Shown here: positions 23,230 to 35,600 of the stretch, piece by piece
How the letters are laid out: every line of letters begins with the position of its first letter
Position numbering within the stretch: position 1 is the stretch's first letter
DNA from: Helianthus annuus
Taxonomy: Eukaryota; Streptophyta; Magnoliopsida; Asterales; Asteraceae
Assembly: GCF_002127325.2 (NCBI RefSeq)
Contig: NC_035447.2
Span: 32,184,642-32,248,641 of the forward strand
Length of the DNA: 64,000 nt
Direction of reading: 5' to 3'
Position numbers and translations under genes: made by a program
Notes under the pieces: model-generated
Seen by the model: the letters and a program-made list of their open reading frames with translations, nothing else
Database searches by the model: none
Told to the model about the DNA's origin: nothing

Positions 23230-24290
23230 ATTATAAATCATTTGAGTTATTAAATTATTGGAGCAATTGCAAATTAAGAGATAAAATGAAAAAGAAAATT
23301 GGAAGATGAAACCGATCCAATCTTGACAAGTGGCAAAAGAACATGGCAACCTCTTGCAAGGGTTGCTTGAGCGACCAGGTTGTGAAGTGAAGAAACACCA
23401 AACTAATCTGGTAGTTAGTTTGTGGTTTGTGCCTCGACAAATAAGGTTAATTTTCTTGTCTCTCCAAGCTGTCGTGATGGTGATCCTACAAAACACTAAA
23501 CACACCGTTAAGCTCGTTACGAGGAGGGGAATAGGAGGGTTCTCCTCGTAACCACCATCCGGCGTGAGAATAAGTATATGCTTTGAGGATAATAGTGCGT
23601 GATTAAAGTGAGAGAGCAAGAGAGCGATCCTTAAACCTGGAGGTGAAGTTCACTATTTATAGTCGGAGTGGTTTGTCAAGGAGATGGGCTGATGGGCCTT
23701 GGGCCTGTAGTCGACAACAAGGAATATCCATTATGTCTCCTCTGCCGCGACCGTTGGTGCTTCTAGGCGAGAGGATAGCTGGCGCACGCTGAATGGATCC
23801 AAATGTCCTGATAGTCACCCTTGTTGTCTGGACTGTCATCAGCAGCTAAGTAGAGATCGTGGAGCAGTGGTCGGCGCACGCTGATTGGTGCCACGTGTGC
23901 GTCCTTGTGTACCTTCTTGTCTCCTGTACGATTGTTAATCGTGCAGCATGATCAGATACAGCATGTTGGACGCCCATTGGTCCACTGCTATGCCACTTGT
24001 ACCTTTGGTACTTGTCCTAGGTTTACCTGCGCTTCTTTCTTCCGCGCGACCACTAGAGATAATCCGTGTAGCCGACGCAAGGTCCAGGAAGTTAGGCGTT
24101 TTCATCCAAGGAGCTAAGTGTCAATTTTGGTCCTGTGTTGGCCCTGCCTTCGCGCACGGCCTAGGTTACACTTGATTAGCCGACGCGAGGTTGGGAAAGC
24201 TACCAAATTAGTCTGATAAGAGTATGGTTCCGCCTGCGATCTGATTAGTTGGCACGGATTTAGAACCACGCCCCTTCATAAAGAAAATTA
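23230..24290 (-). mobile_element. Probable reverse-oriented LTR (solo LTR or fragment)
   Basis: This block is GC-richer than its surroundings. On the minus strand it has the layout of a long LTR: several hundred bases of non-coding sequence, a TATA box CTATAAATAG at 23653-23662, then a leader with CTCACGCCGGATGGTGG and a tail rich in T. A right start near 24290 (TATGAAGGGGCGTGG, minus strand) fits. The ORFs here on both strands are short and mutually overlapping, and no retroelement proteins are seen. Borders and target duplication could not be fixed. Confidence 0.4.
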
Positions 24291-24683
24291 AACTTTTTTT
24301 TTATTTTTAAAACAAACCCATGATCAACCTATTAAAAAGGTCATAAATGAGGATGGTCTTATGGACGCTACATTTATTCTCCTGCCCATATTCATCATCC
24401 AACACTTGATATTTGATATTGCTAATTGACGTAGAAACATTTTTGTTCCCACATGTTATGATGTCACATATTATTATTGGATTATTAAGGATACACATAA
24501 ATAACATTAAAATAATAACTAGTATTTTAGAATAGTAAATAATATTAAACGTACTTTGAAATATTAAGTTAAAATATTCAATTCCAAACCAAAATATTAA
24601 ACATCAAACCAGTATATTCAAATACCAAATTGAAATATGAAGTATCAACTTAAGTTTCCATTTAAATTTAAAATACTACTAAT

Positions 24684-25724
24684 CAGGGGCGGATCTAGTG
24701 TAGTCCGAGGCATAGCCCGGGCTACGGCTCAACTTTTATCCGCTAGCGTAAAAAATTTTTTTTTTTCCGATTTTTATACTAAGAACACCCCTCAATAAGT
24801 ACTAGGACACCCCTCAAAAAAAATTTTACAAACTGAAATTAAGCCAAAATAATACTGATTATATTGGCCCAAATAACCAATTGATAGCCCAATACTAGTT
24901 AGCCCAAATAACAAAATAATAAGTTAATAACCCAACAGTGCATTGGGCGGCAGATTGAATGCACCGGATAATCAAAGGTCACGAACAGTTAGGGAAGGAA
25001 CAGAATTGGCTGAATTGTTGTTGTCGAACACGAAGTCACGAAGTCGGAACTCGGAAGTCACGCAGTCTTTTATACGAACTCGAACAGAAATCACAGAACA
25101 CTCGAAGTCTCGAACAGTCTCGCAGATTTGCTGTTGTTGAACACGAACACAGATCACTCATCGCAGCAGATTCGCAGTCGCAGGAGGTTTGTTAGTTGAT
25201 TGTTTCAGTTTGATACTTTCATCTTTGATTAGTTTTATGAATATTAGTTAATGTTCTACTTTGATTAGGTTTGTTAGTTGATTGTAAACAATTCTTTTCG
25301 ATTGTTTCAGTTTGATTGATACTTTGATTAATGATTAGTTTTAGGAAACTTTGATTAGTTTTAAGAATATTGTTACTTATTGTTAATGGCAGTTGAATAT
25401 CGAACAGTTCGAAAAGAATTGGCACTTTGGCAATAGCACGTTCGCCACGTCGAGTCATCACACTTTGGTTAGTTTGATTAGTTTTATTCTTGAACAATGC
25501 TATGGTTTGTGCAGTTGAAAAGAATTTTTTAAGTGAAGTAAAAGATGACGATGTGATAGAACGATTTCAAGCTATGAAAAAAAAGAAGAGGACAAATCTA
25601 TTAGGTATTTGTTTTACTTTTATTTATGTATTGTTGTTTTTTTTTTTAATATTGTATGATTGCACGGTAAATTTTTTTTTCTTTTTTTGGATACCCCTGA
25701 ATTAATGTTCTAGTTCCGTCACTG
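24684..25724 (+). mobile_element. Non-autonomous hAT element
   Basis: The termini CAGGGGCGGATCTAG and, inverted, CAGTGACGGAACTAG are flanked by a perfect 8-bp target duplication CTACTAAT (24676-24683 and 25725-25732), as expected for hAT. The empty site is visible in the duplicate block near 10890. Only a short C-terminal transposase-like piece remains (25500-25610), so it is a deletion derivative that would need a partner transposase. Confidence 0.85.
25490..25615 (+). pseudogene. C-terminal remnant of a hAT (ZMYM1/TTF-type) transposase
   Basis: About 36 residues (VEKNFLSEVKDDDVIERF then a Lys-rich tail) resemble the extreme C-terminus of plant hAT transposases of the zinc-finger MYM1-like group, where 'xIEKxxLxxxDxDxVIxxFxxxKxRK' precedes the stop; this comparison is from memory. 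It lies in the right place just inside the 3' terminus of the hAT element. Too short to be functional. Confidence 0.45.
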
Positions 25725-25989
25725 CTACTAATATAACTACTAAAATAAAGAAAAAGTTTTATTCATGGTGTAAAAAAGGATCAATTTAATAAACATATAA
25801 TATTTAAATGTCAGTTGATATTAACTTATTTTACAGTAAACGACAAAACATAATTACCATTAGATTTTTTACAAGTAAACTAAAATATAAGTATATAACC
25901 TCCATGATCATATAATTGTTTTTTATTAATAAAAAATTATATAGTTGTGACATCGATGAATGTGATTGGATTCTTAAGACTTGAGAGAG

Positions 25990-26120
25990 TTGACCCAGCA
26001 AAGCACATGATGTATCTTAACAATGGTTTCGTGGAAACGGCAACCTCTATTGACTTTCATGTGTGAAAGATGGCCTCATCTCTTTGTCTATAAGTACACA
26101 TCTAGACACCAACCCAAATC
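25990..26120 (+). promoter_or_regulatory. Promoter of LHT gene A (W-box, TATA)
   Basis: A W-box core TTGACC at 25990-25995 and a TATA motif TATAAG at 26089 lie 199 and 100 bp before the ATG. The same two elements occur in gene B with the TATA exactly 100 bp before the ATG. W-boxes bind WRKY factors; a defence-linked response would fit what is known of Arabidopsis LHT1, but that is inference. Confidence 0.5.
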
Positions 26121-26188
26121 TCAGATCACAATCCCTTCGATCAGTTGTCTGTTTGCTAATCGTCGGTTTATCGGATTTTTGTGTCATA

Positions 26189-29100
26189 ATGGTTAACGAT
26201 AGCACCATGGACACGCAGAATCATCAATACAACGACAAGGTACATCCTCCTCCTCCTCCTCCTCCTCAGTAGCCGTCTATTTTTTGTATATAAACTAGTG
26301 TCGAGTTTACCATATCGACAACTCGTTATACTCATAAGTTAAAATGAAAAACTTGGTTTCTTTTTCTTGATGTTTATATGTTTTGAGTTGCCATCTTAAT
26401 TCTTATAGCTATTAATTAGAGTGTGTGTTATGCGGCAACATCCCATGACACTCGTTTTATTTTCATTGGCTCCAAAAATCCACACATTCAGGACTCATGC
26501 TCGTTGCCACACTCACGCCCGAGCCCTTAAAGGCCCCTATGACACCTCTTTGGGGCAGTGTGGCACCCCTATGGGCTAGCATGCCAGACAATCCACTACA
26601 CACAACATTCTGGTTTCATTTGGCATTGTTATCTTTATTTACATGTTTTCCTATTGTTTTAATTTGAAAAAAAAAATTGAAAATGGGTAGGTTGGTTTCA
26701 AGGGTAACAGTCTTGTCGATTGATGGGTTGAAGATGTACACAACGGCCCTTATGTTTATTCATGTCAAATACATCTACTTTTACATGAGTACACTTAAAA
26801 GTTGTAACCTGAACTTTACCCGTGTATCCCATTCACCTAAACAAGTCAAACAAGTTGATTGGTTGTAAAAAAGTTGTAGTACACAAGTTCAATGGGTTAA
26901 CAGATAGTCATGTTTAATTAAGCATGTTAAACAAGGTTAGATATGACACAAGTCACCCAACTAAAAAAATGTTTAATAAAACTCTAGAGCACAAGTAAAA
27001 GTTGTTTCCTTCCAAATCCAAATCCAAATTCTTTCTTTTCTCTCCTTTAATAAAACTCGAGGAATGTATCTTCTATAGAAAATAAAAGCTTTAGACGTTA
27101 GAAAGATACAACCCACCAAAATTTGGTATCGCTATTATAAAACAAACACACAAAACTATCTCGAAAGGTGCAAACATGCTCACATCGATTTATTAGACCG
27201 TTAGTTTAAATAGTAAATCAAACACCCTTGTATCGATTTAGTTTAAACAGTAATCAAACACACTCGCATCGATTTAGACGGTTTTTAATTTAAACAAAAA
27301 TCAAACCATTAAAAACGGTTTTTAGTCTCTATAAACCAACACCAATATATCAAGGATTGAAACCGAAACAGACCAAACAGTAGTTACGGTTTGGTACTTT
27401 TGTTACTTTTGGCACATGTTTGGTTGATCCGCTCACACGCAACTTTTAGATCCACCAAGAACATATTAACTGACATGTACAAACTTTTAAAGAAAATGTA
27501 ACGTCGAGCAAAAAGATAAAAAATTACACCAGTACTTAGGAAACTTTTAATACTATGTAATAATGTAATACTTTCTTGTTTTGTTATTGGTTTTGTTATA
27601 TAACTAAGAACCAGTCCAGTTTAATATCAGACAGTTTTTTAAACAAATCCACAAGTAAAATCGCTCGATTGGGTTTGAAGGAGAAAACCGCCAATTCAAA
27701 ATGTAAAGAGTGCTTGTAAAACCAACGATGATCAAATCGGCCTGTTTTATTAATTTGAACCAACCGAACACCCCTAAGGGCCGGTTCAAGGGGGAATGGA
27801 ATCGAACTAGCGCTTTGGGCCCCCACTTCACTAAGGCCTGAAATTCCTAAAAACATTTTTTTTTCTTTTTCTACGAAAAACGCCCTAATTTTGTTAACCG
27901 CTTTGGACCAATAATATTTTGAGCCGGCTCTGCTGCTAATGCTAAGAACACTGTTCTCAAAACTAGATCGGTCGGACTAGGAACCAAGTACATAACTGAA
28001 TTTCTGATGGTGTTATACATAACAGGTTGACAACAGAACTGAGAAGGAGAAAGCCATCGACGCCTGGCTTCCGATTACCTCATCCAGAAACGCAAAATGG
28101 TGGTACTCCGCCTTCCACAACGTTACCGCCATGGTTGGAGCCGGTGTTCTAAGTCTCCCTTACGCAATGTCGAATCTTGGATGGTCAGTTTTCCTTATTT
28201 TAGCATCACTTTTTCATTATTACGCGTAAAACACTAAACCAAACTATACAAATTTCAGGGGTCCCGGTGTTACAGTTCTAGTTATATCATGGGTTATAAC
28301 TCTATACACGTTATGGCAAATGGTCGAGATGCACGAAATGGTACCCGGGAAACGATTTGACAGGTACCACGAGCTCGGGCAGCACGCGTTTGGGGAAAAA
28401 CTCGGTCTCTACATCGTTGTTCCACAACAGTTGATTGTAGAAGTTAGTGTAAACATTGTTTACATGGTCACTGGAGGAAAATCATTGCAGAAATTTCATG
28501 ATTTAGTTTGCGGCCATAACTGTAAAGACATCAAGCTTACCTATTTCATTATGATCTTTGCTTCCGTGCATTTTGTCCTGTCACATCTTCCGAATTTTAA
28601 TTCCATATCCGGAGTCTCGTTGGCTGCAGCCGTCATGTCTCTCAGGTACTCCCAAACGCCGCCTAAATATGGTTTTGGTCGATGTAAAAACAACTTTATG
28701 TTTTGGGCTACATCATACAAGTATTGTTTACCAAAAATCATTGTAAATAAACTATTTTTATATAGTCGTCAAAAGTCAGCCTTACAAACTTTAACATCCC
28801 TGCCGCAACGTATGGTTACTTTTTACCCACTAAATACGCTCTTGTGTTTAATTTTTTTCGACATTTGGATATAAATTCTATAAAAAAACGGAGTTGTATT
28901 CGAAATGGCGGCATAGTAAGGAACCAAGCCGGTACCAACCGAACAATATCAAGTACTAGTATCGGTGTTATCGGAACCGGTATTGGTTTTATAGTTTCCA
29001 ATCGATGTAAAACACGACTTTATTTTTTGGGTTACATCATACACCTTTTGTATATCAAAACCATTATAAATAAACTTTTTATAGCCGTCGAAACCGAGTC

Positions 29101-30400
29101 TTCCAAACAACCCCTAATTCCTAACACTATTCTCACAATGCAGTTACTCTACTATTGCGTGGTCAGCGTCTGTGAAAAAGGGCGTACAACCAAACGTAGA
29201 ATACGGTTACAAAGCTAAGAGCACAATTGGCACTGTGTTCAACTTCTTTAGTGCACTGGGTGATGTGGCCTTCGCATATGCGGGTCACAACGTGGTGTTG
29301 GAAATCCAAGCCACAATACCATCAACCCCGGAAAAGCCATCAAAGGGTCCTATGTGGAAAGGTGTGATTGTTGCGTATATAGTCGTTGCCTTATGCTATT
29401 TCCCGGTTGCTCTTATCGGATACTGGACGTATGGAAACGGAGTTTCAGATAATATACTTATTAGTTTAAATAAGCCCACCTGGCTAATTGCCATGGCTAA
29501 TATGTTCGTCGTGGTTCACGTTATCGGTAGTTACCAGGTGAGATATTGTTAACTTTACCGGTGAAGTTTAGTTAATACGGTCATTATCCTTGTTTAATAT
29601 TATCTTAAATATTATTCTTTCTATGTAGATCTATGCAATGCCGGTCTTTGACATGATTGAAACCGTATTGGTAAAGAAGTTGAACTTTACCCCTAGTTTC
29701 ATGTTGCGGTTTATCACGAGGAATATATACGTTGGTAAGCAAACTAGTATGTCAAACACACCCTAGTTTCATGTTCGATCAGATAAAACAATTTAGGAGG
29801 TTCTATGCATAATAAGCAGACATTGTCTGACTTTTAAATCATTTGACATGCTCCCATTTGACTCGTGTAAGATAAAACACACCCTAATCGACCCATTTGT
29901 TAATAAACACGTTAAGATTGCCACAGCTATTTATGTATTTTTAAGCAACCTATTAACTTTCTTTTTTTGGTTGCAGCATTAACAATGTTCATAGGCATTT
30001 GCTTCCCGTTCTTCGGTGGACTACTCGGATTCTTTGGAGGTTTTGCATTCGCCCCGACAACATACTTCGTAAGCATCTTCATCTTTTCCCAATACTCTCT
30101 ACATAAACACCCGATTTACGGTTCTAATCTTGTTCTTTTTCGTTCAGTTGCCTTGCATAATGTGGTTGTCCATAGTCAAACCCAAAAAGTGGAGCCTGTC
30201 TTGGTTTACTAACTGGGTATGTAACTATTATCATCTAACATCCAAAAGAAACATTTTTAGTACATTTTGATCACTTATTAACGTCACGTCATAAATTTCA
30301 GATCTGTATTATACTTGGACTTGCTTTGATGATTGTATCACCTATTGGCGGGTTAAGATCGATCATTGTTCAAGCCAAAGACTACGAGTTTTTCTCATAA
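26189..30400 (+). CDS. LHT1: LHT1-type lysine/histidine amino acid transporter, gene A
   Basis: Eight exons by GT-AG splicing: 26189-26239, 28026-28183, 28259-28645, 29144-29537, 29629-29734, 29977-30068, 30148-30216, 30302-30400. These join in frame to 451 residues, near the usual 440-450 for LHT. The start [17 protein letters not shown] is a short hydrophilic N-terminus. The AAAP/LHT signature regions follow in order: [113 protein letters not shown] and a C-terminus ending KDYEFFS. About eleven membrane segments are expected. By family it is a plasma-membrane proton-coupled amino acid importer. Intron 1 is 1.8 kb and holds a small hAT-like MITE; intron 3 contains an internal direct repeat (about 28680 and 29005). 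No disabling change was seen. LHT2 versus LHT1 cannot be decided here. Confidence 0.93.
27775..27935. mobile_element. hAT-like MITE in intron 1 of LHT gene A
   Basis: GGGCCGGTTC at the left and GAGCCGGCTC at the right form short inverted ends. The homologous intron of gene B reads straight through (ACCCCTAATGCTAAAG near 33550), so gene B preserves the empty site. About 155 bp, non-coding. The exact target duplication is unclear (CTAA is shared by both sides). Confidence 0.5.
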
Positions 30401-31192
30401 GCATCAAGCTGTATGTTCGTGTGTAGGATTTAGACTGAATATAAGTGAAAAGGTTCATGATGATACCAAAAGCTATTCGGGAATGGTTACTGTTGAAAAG
30501 AGTGTTCATAAGGAAGAAAGTGGCGCCAAAGAAAATACCAGCAAGCATTTCAGCTTTTTTATCTATATTTTTTTTTTCATATTTGAAGTTATTGTGTGTG
30601 CATATATTTAAAAATACTTCTACTTGTATTTGTAGATGTGAATTACTGAATTGTACCCCCAAAGTTTATATTTGCTACCTGTATACTATGATATAAAGCT
30701 AGTGTCTTGATCAGCTTCTTGTCTAAATATTTTAACTATAGTCATTATTTTTATTGTGAAATGTTTTACTTATAGTTCCACTGTTTTTAGAAGAGACACC
30801 AAGAACCTATTTTTCTTCAATTCCCATATTACGCAACTTAGGTGGCGTTTGTTTTGCAGTTAGGAATCACTATGGGTATAGGCTTAATAACATGATGAGG
30901 ATCGATATTGGTTTTCTAAAAGTATCGAGGACTTTTGACTTTACAGGTAACATGGTTTAAAAAAGCGTGAGGCACGAGAGTCAAGCATTGCTCTATGTAC
31001 AACCAAATAAGTTTTATTTACGACCAGAAGCTCCGTCTATCAATTGTTTTACATATCAACCTTTATATCAAGCAAATCTTTCGTAATTTTTCATCTCTTT
31101 GGTTTGTTTTACATATCCGCCTCCTACAGACCCTAAATTTGACCAAGAAGTACATTAGGTGTTTTCCAACTAGCGCGCCTCTTAAAACAAGA
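30401..31192 (+). other. 3' flank of LHT gene A
   Basis: Transcript-end region and spacer. From about 30445 to 30720 it is a duplicate of the gene B 3' flank at about 35960-36230 (AAAAGCTATTCGGGAAT, GTTCATAAGGAAG, TTGAAGTTATTGTGTGTGCA). A later piece (GGTTTAAAAAAGCGTGAGGC, about 30955) recurs upstream of gene C at about 38877. No independent gene; the ORFs here are chance. Confidence 0.6.
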
Positions 31193-31201
31193 TTGTAGAA
31201 A

Positions 31202-31528
31202 GGGAAAATTACGAAAATGTTGGTTGACCAAGAGTGTTTTCAATTTTGTCACTCTCCTGCGTCCTTGGAAGGACCACTGAGCATGGGATGAGTCGGCGTA
31301 TCATGTTGAAGAGTCCATGTATCACGCTCCTTCGGAAGAGTCCACCGACGCTTCAGAAGAGTCACCGACTCTTCCCATAAACATGTGGGACACGTGTCAG
31401 CTTCTAGGGACATGAACGCATCAACATAACATGCGGACTCTTCCGAAGCTCAGTGGTCCTTCCAAGGACGCAGGAGAGTGACAAAATTGAAAACACTATT
31501 GGTCAACCAACAATTTCGTAATTTTCCC
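31202..31528. mobile_element. Mutator-type MITE between LHT genes A and B
   Basis: Inverted ends of about 80 bp (GGGAAAATTACGAAAATGTT on the left; the complement of GGGAAAATTACGAAATTGTT on the right) include CACTCTCCTGCGTCCTTGG and its complement. A perfect 9-bp target duplication TTGTAGAAA lies at 31193-31201 and 31529-31537. The 327-bp element can fold into one hairpin. Non-coding. Confidence 0.85.
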
Positions 31529-31537
31529 TTGTAGAAA

Positions 31538-32108
31538 CCCCATTGTCTCAAATCTGTATTTTTAAACCAAATGTACCCTCAACTTAGCAACATACTTATG
31601 AGTTCTGAGTTCTGACTTCTTCTACTTTAGGAAGCTAATCCAACCTACTCAGGGGGGAATTCAGTTTACATAATTCCCTAAATTTAAGTTAAAAGTTTCC
31701 ATTTATAGCTAAATATGTATATTTGGGCAGGTTATGAATTGGATGGATATGATGTTAAACAAAAGAAACATCTGCAAGTGAGTTTATTTCAGCTATACCA
31801 ATGACTGCAACAGAGTTTATTAGCTGGATTTTTTTTTACAATTTAACTAAAAATATAATAATAACTAATATGACCATATAATTTTTTTATTGATAAAATA
31901 AGTTATCTAACTGTGACACTTATAATTGTGATTGGATTCTTAAACTTGATAAAGTTGACCAAGATAAGTTATTGACTTTCGTGTTTGAAAGATAGCTTAA
32001 TCTCTGTCTATAAATATACATCTAAGCACCAACCCAAATCTCATATCACAATCCCTTCGATCAGTCATTTGTTTGCTACTAGTCGGTTTATCAAGGTTTT
32101 GTGTCGTA
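31538..32108 (+). promoter_or_regulatory. Upstream region and promoter of LHT gene B
   Basis: From about 31870 the sequence follows the gene A promoter (GTGATTGGATTCTTAAA, CACCAACCCAAATCTCATAT, CACAATCCCTTCGATCAGT). A W-box TTGACC lies at 31955-31960 and TATAAATA at 32009-32016, 100 bp before the ATG. The section 31538-31860 shows nothing recognisable except text shared with gene C upstream (GGATATGATGTT near 31747). Confidence 0.5.
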
Positions 32109-32633
32109 ATGGTTAACGATAGCACCATGGACACACAAAATCAACAATATAACGACAAGGTATCTCCTCCTGACTCCTCTTTATCAGTAACCATCTACTT
32201 TTGTATAAAAATTAGTGTCGAGTTTACCATGTCGATAACTCGTTATACTCAAAAGTTAACTTGAATAACCTGCTTGTTGTTTTCTTGATGTATTTATATG
32301 TTTTGAGTTGTTATCTTATTTCTCATGGCTATAATGGTTTTACTTGGCCTTGTTATCTTTTTTTTTTTTACATGTTTTCGTGTTAATTTGATGTTGAATT
32401 GATTGGTTATAAGGGTGATAATTTGACGGGTTAGAAACTCTAACCTGATACTAGATAATAGCAGAGCGGCAGATGTAGCCAAGTGGATCAAGGAAGTTGT
32501 TGCGAATACACCATGCACGTGTTCAATTCCTGTCGTTTTCCCAAATTATTATATTTTTCTGACTCAAGGGTGTCTATTTTTTTAATAAATCATTCGCTAC
32601 AAAAGGATTTTTTTTAATGAACATGTCACAACA

Positions 32634-32669
<36 letters not shown>

Positions 32670-35600
32670 TAAAGACGAAGAAAGGAATTCTATTTTCTCT
32701 CCTACTTGTTACGGCGGCGACGAAGAATCAAATTTCCCTTTTTCTACTTCTTTTTCCAATTGTATAATAACTCCAAGGGATTGTAGGTTTTTCTACCAAT
32801 TCGGTCCCTCCCTTCACCACCCTCATGTGGATGGTTGCCTACAGGGTTCACGGGCACACTTAAAACCTGTAACATGAACTCTACCTGTGTAACCCATTCA
32901 TCCATACAAGTCAAACAAGTTCTAGGATTTTATAGCATTATAACATATTAACTCACATGTATAGCTTTTTAAAGCAAAATAACATGTATGCAAAAAGAAA
33001 AATAATTATAAAACAACAGAGACTTTTAATGCTATGTAATTTTTTTTTGAACGGTCAACAGAATCAATCCCTAGCACTCCCGGGGTACCCACTGGACCAA
33101 ACGGAGTACTCCGAGAGTAACCCAAGTCTACCACCAATTCCTGAGAAAGCCCGGTAACTCACCCGCCCGTAGGCACGATAGTGAAATTACCGGTAAAACC
33201 CGTTTGGCTCAAGGATCGAACCCAGGTTTTCCTGGGTCTCCTATCATTGCCCACCAATGCCTCACTCTGCACCAAGTGGGTGGGAGTTGAACTTGCATCT
33301 CTCAAGAGAAATGCAAGCTTTCCACCACTTGATCTAGAGATCATTGGCAGTTTAATGCTATGTAATATTGTAACGTTTCCTTGGTATTGTCATATAGCTA
33401 GGATTAAGCAATCAGTTGCTCCGGTTTGATACCAGACGGTTTTTAAAAGGATCCGCAAACTAAATTGTTCAGTTTGGTTTGAAGGAAAAAGCCGTCACGT
33501 TTCAAAAAAAGGTAAAAACGAATGTCCGCAAAACCAACCGATGACCCCTAATGCTAAAGATATTGTTCACAGAACCAGATCAGACCGGCCGGTCAGACCT
33601 GAAACCAGGTATAACTGAAAATTCTAACGGTGATATAAACAGGTTGACGACAAAACTGAAAAGGAGAAAGCCATCGACGCCTGGCTTCCGATCACCTCAT
33701 CCAGAAACGCAAAATGGTGGTACTCTGCCTTCCACAACGTCACCGCGATGGTTGGAGCCGGTGTTCTCAGTCTCCCGTATGCAATGTCGGAACTCGGATG
33801 GTTGGTTTCCCTCGTTTTAGCATCACTTTTCCATTATAATGTATAAAACCATAACTATAGAATTTCAGGGGTCCCGGTGTTACGGTTTTAATAATATCAT
33901 GGGTTATAACGCTATACACGTTATGGCAAATGGTCGAGATGCACGAAATTGTACCCGGGAAACGATTTGACAGGTACCACGAGCTCGGGCAGCAAGCGTT
34001 CGGGGAAAAACTCGGTCTTTATATCGTTGTTCCGCAACAGTTGATTGTAGAAGTTAGTCTAAACATTGTTTATATGGTCACTGGAGGACTATCATTGCAG
34101 AAATTTCATGATTTAGTTTGCGACGAAAATTGCAAAGACATCAAACTTACATACTTTATTATGATCTTTGCTTCTGTGCATTTTGTTCTATCACATCTCC
34201 CAAATTTCAATTCGATCTCGGGAATCTCGTTGGCCGCAGCCGTCATGTCTCTCAGTTACTCCACTATTGCATGGTCGGCCGCCATAAAAAAGGGTGTACA
34301 ACCAGACGTACAATACGGGTACAAACCTAAGAGCACAGCCGGCACCGTGTTCAACTTCTTTAGTGCACTGGGTGATGTGGCATTTGCGTACGCGGGTCAC
34401 AACGTGGTGTTGGAAATCCAAGCCACAATACCATCAACTCCGGAAAAGCCGTCAAAGGGTCCCATGTGGAAAGGTGTGACCGTTGCGTATATAGTCGTTG
34501 CATTATGCTATTTCCCGGTTGCTCTTATTGGCTACTGGATGTACGGAAACGCAGTTTCGGACAATATTCTTATTAGTCTAAATAAGCCAACGTGGCTAAT
34601 CGCCATGGCTAATCTGTTCGTTGTGGTTCACATTATCGGTAGTTACCAGGTGAGTAATTAACTCTACGGGTGAAGTTTATACGTCATCATTAATAGAGTA
34701 AAATGCCATTTTCGTCCCTGAGGTTTGGCCAGTTTTGTGACTTTCGTCCAAAGGTTTGTTTTTCCGCATTTGGATCCAAAAGGTTTGAATTCTTGCCATT
34801 TTCATCCGGCTCGTTAACTCCACCCATTTTTCTCCTTTAAGTCACGGGTATCTTCGTCTTTTTTGTTAACTTAAAGGGCAATTCGGTCTTTTGAATACTT
34901 GTACATTATGCTAAATGCTTGCACATAAAGTGAAAAAAAACCGAATTACCCTTTAAGTTAACAAAAAGGACCGAAATACCCCTGTCTTAACGGAAAAATG
35001 GGTGGAGTTAACGGCAAGATTTCAAACCTTTTGGATCCAGATGTGGAAAAACAAACCTTTGGACGAAAGTCGTAAAACTGACCAAACCTCAGGGACGAAA
35101 ATGGCATTTTACTATTATTAATATTATCTGAAATATTATTCTTTGCCCTGTAGGTCTATGCAATGCCGGTCTTCGACATGATTGAAACACTGTTGGTGAA
35201 GAAGTTGAAGTTTACCCCTAGTTTCATGCTTCGGTTTATCACGAGGAATATATATGTTGGTAAGCAAGCTAGATTATACATACCGATAATTAGTTATGAT
35301 TTGTAGGGGATTACGCAACCTATTAATTTTGTTGTTTGGCTGCAGCATTAACGATGTTCGTAGGCATTTGCTTCCCATTCTTCAGTGGACTACTTGCATT
35401 TTTTGGAGGTTTTGCATTCGCGCCGACAACATACTTTGTAAGCAACGTCATCTTTTCCTAATACTCTCTACATAAACACCTGATTTACGGTTCTAACTTT
35501 GTTCTTTTTCGTTCAGTTGCCTTGCGTAATGTGGCTGTCCATAGTTAAACCGACAAAGTGGAGCTTGTCTTGGTTTACTAATTGGGTATAAAACTATTCT

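Larger units (their letters stand above)
24340..25950 (+). repeat. LHT gene A upstream duplication block (right copy, with a hAT insertion)
   Basis: The counterpart of 10560-11118: the two align from about 24360 to 24683 and again from 25725 to about 25935. The interruption is exactly the hAT element. The block leads directly into the promoter of LHT gene A. Confidence 0.75.

Noticed and set aside
23224..24175. Genes in the GC-richer block
   Set aside because: The ORFs are short, overlap on both strands and contradict one another; the block has LTR-like organisation instead.
28320..29552. Separate + strand ORFs over LHT gene A that look like independent short genes
   Set aside because: They are exons 3 and 4 with read-through into introns; splice signals and the paralogues give one continuous protein.
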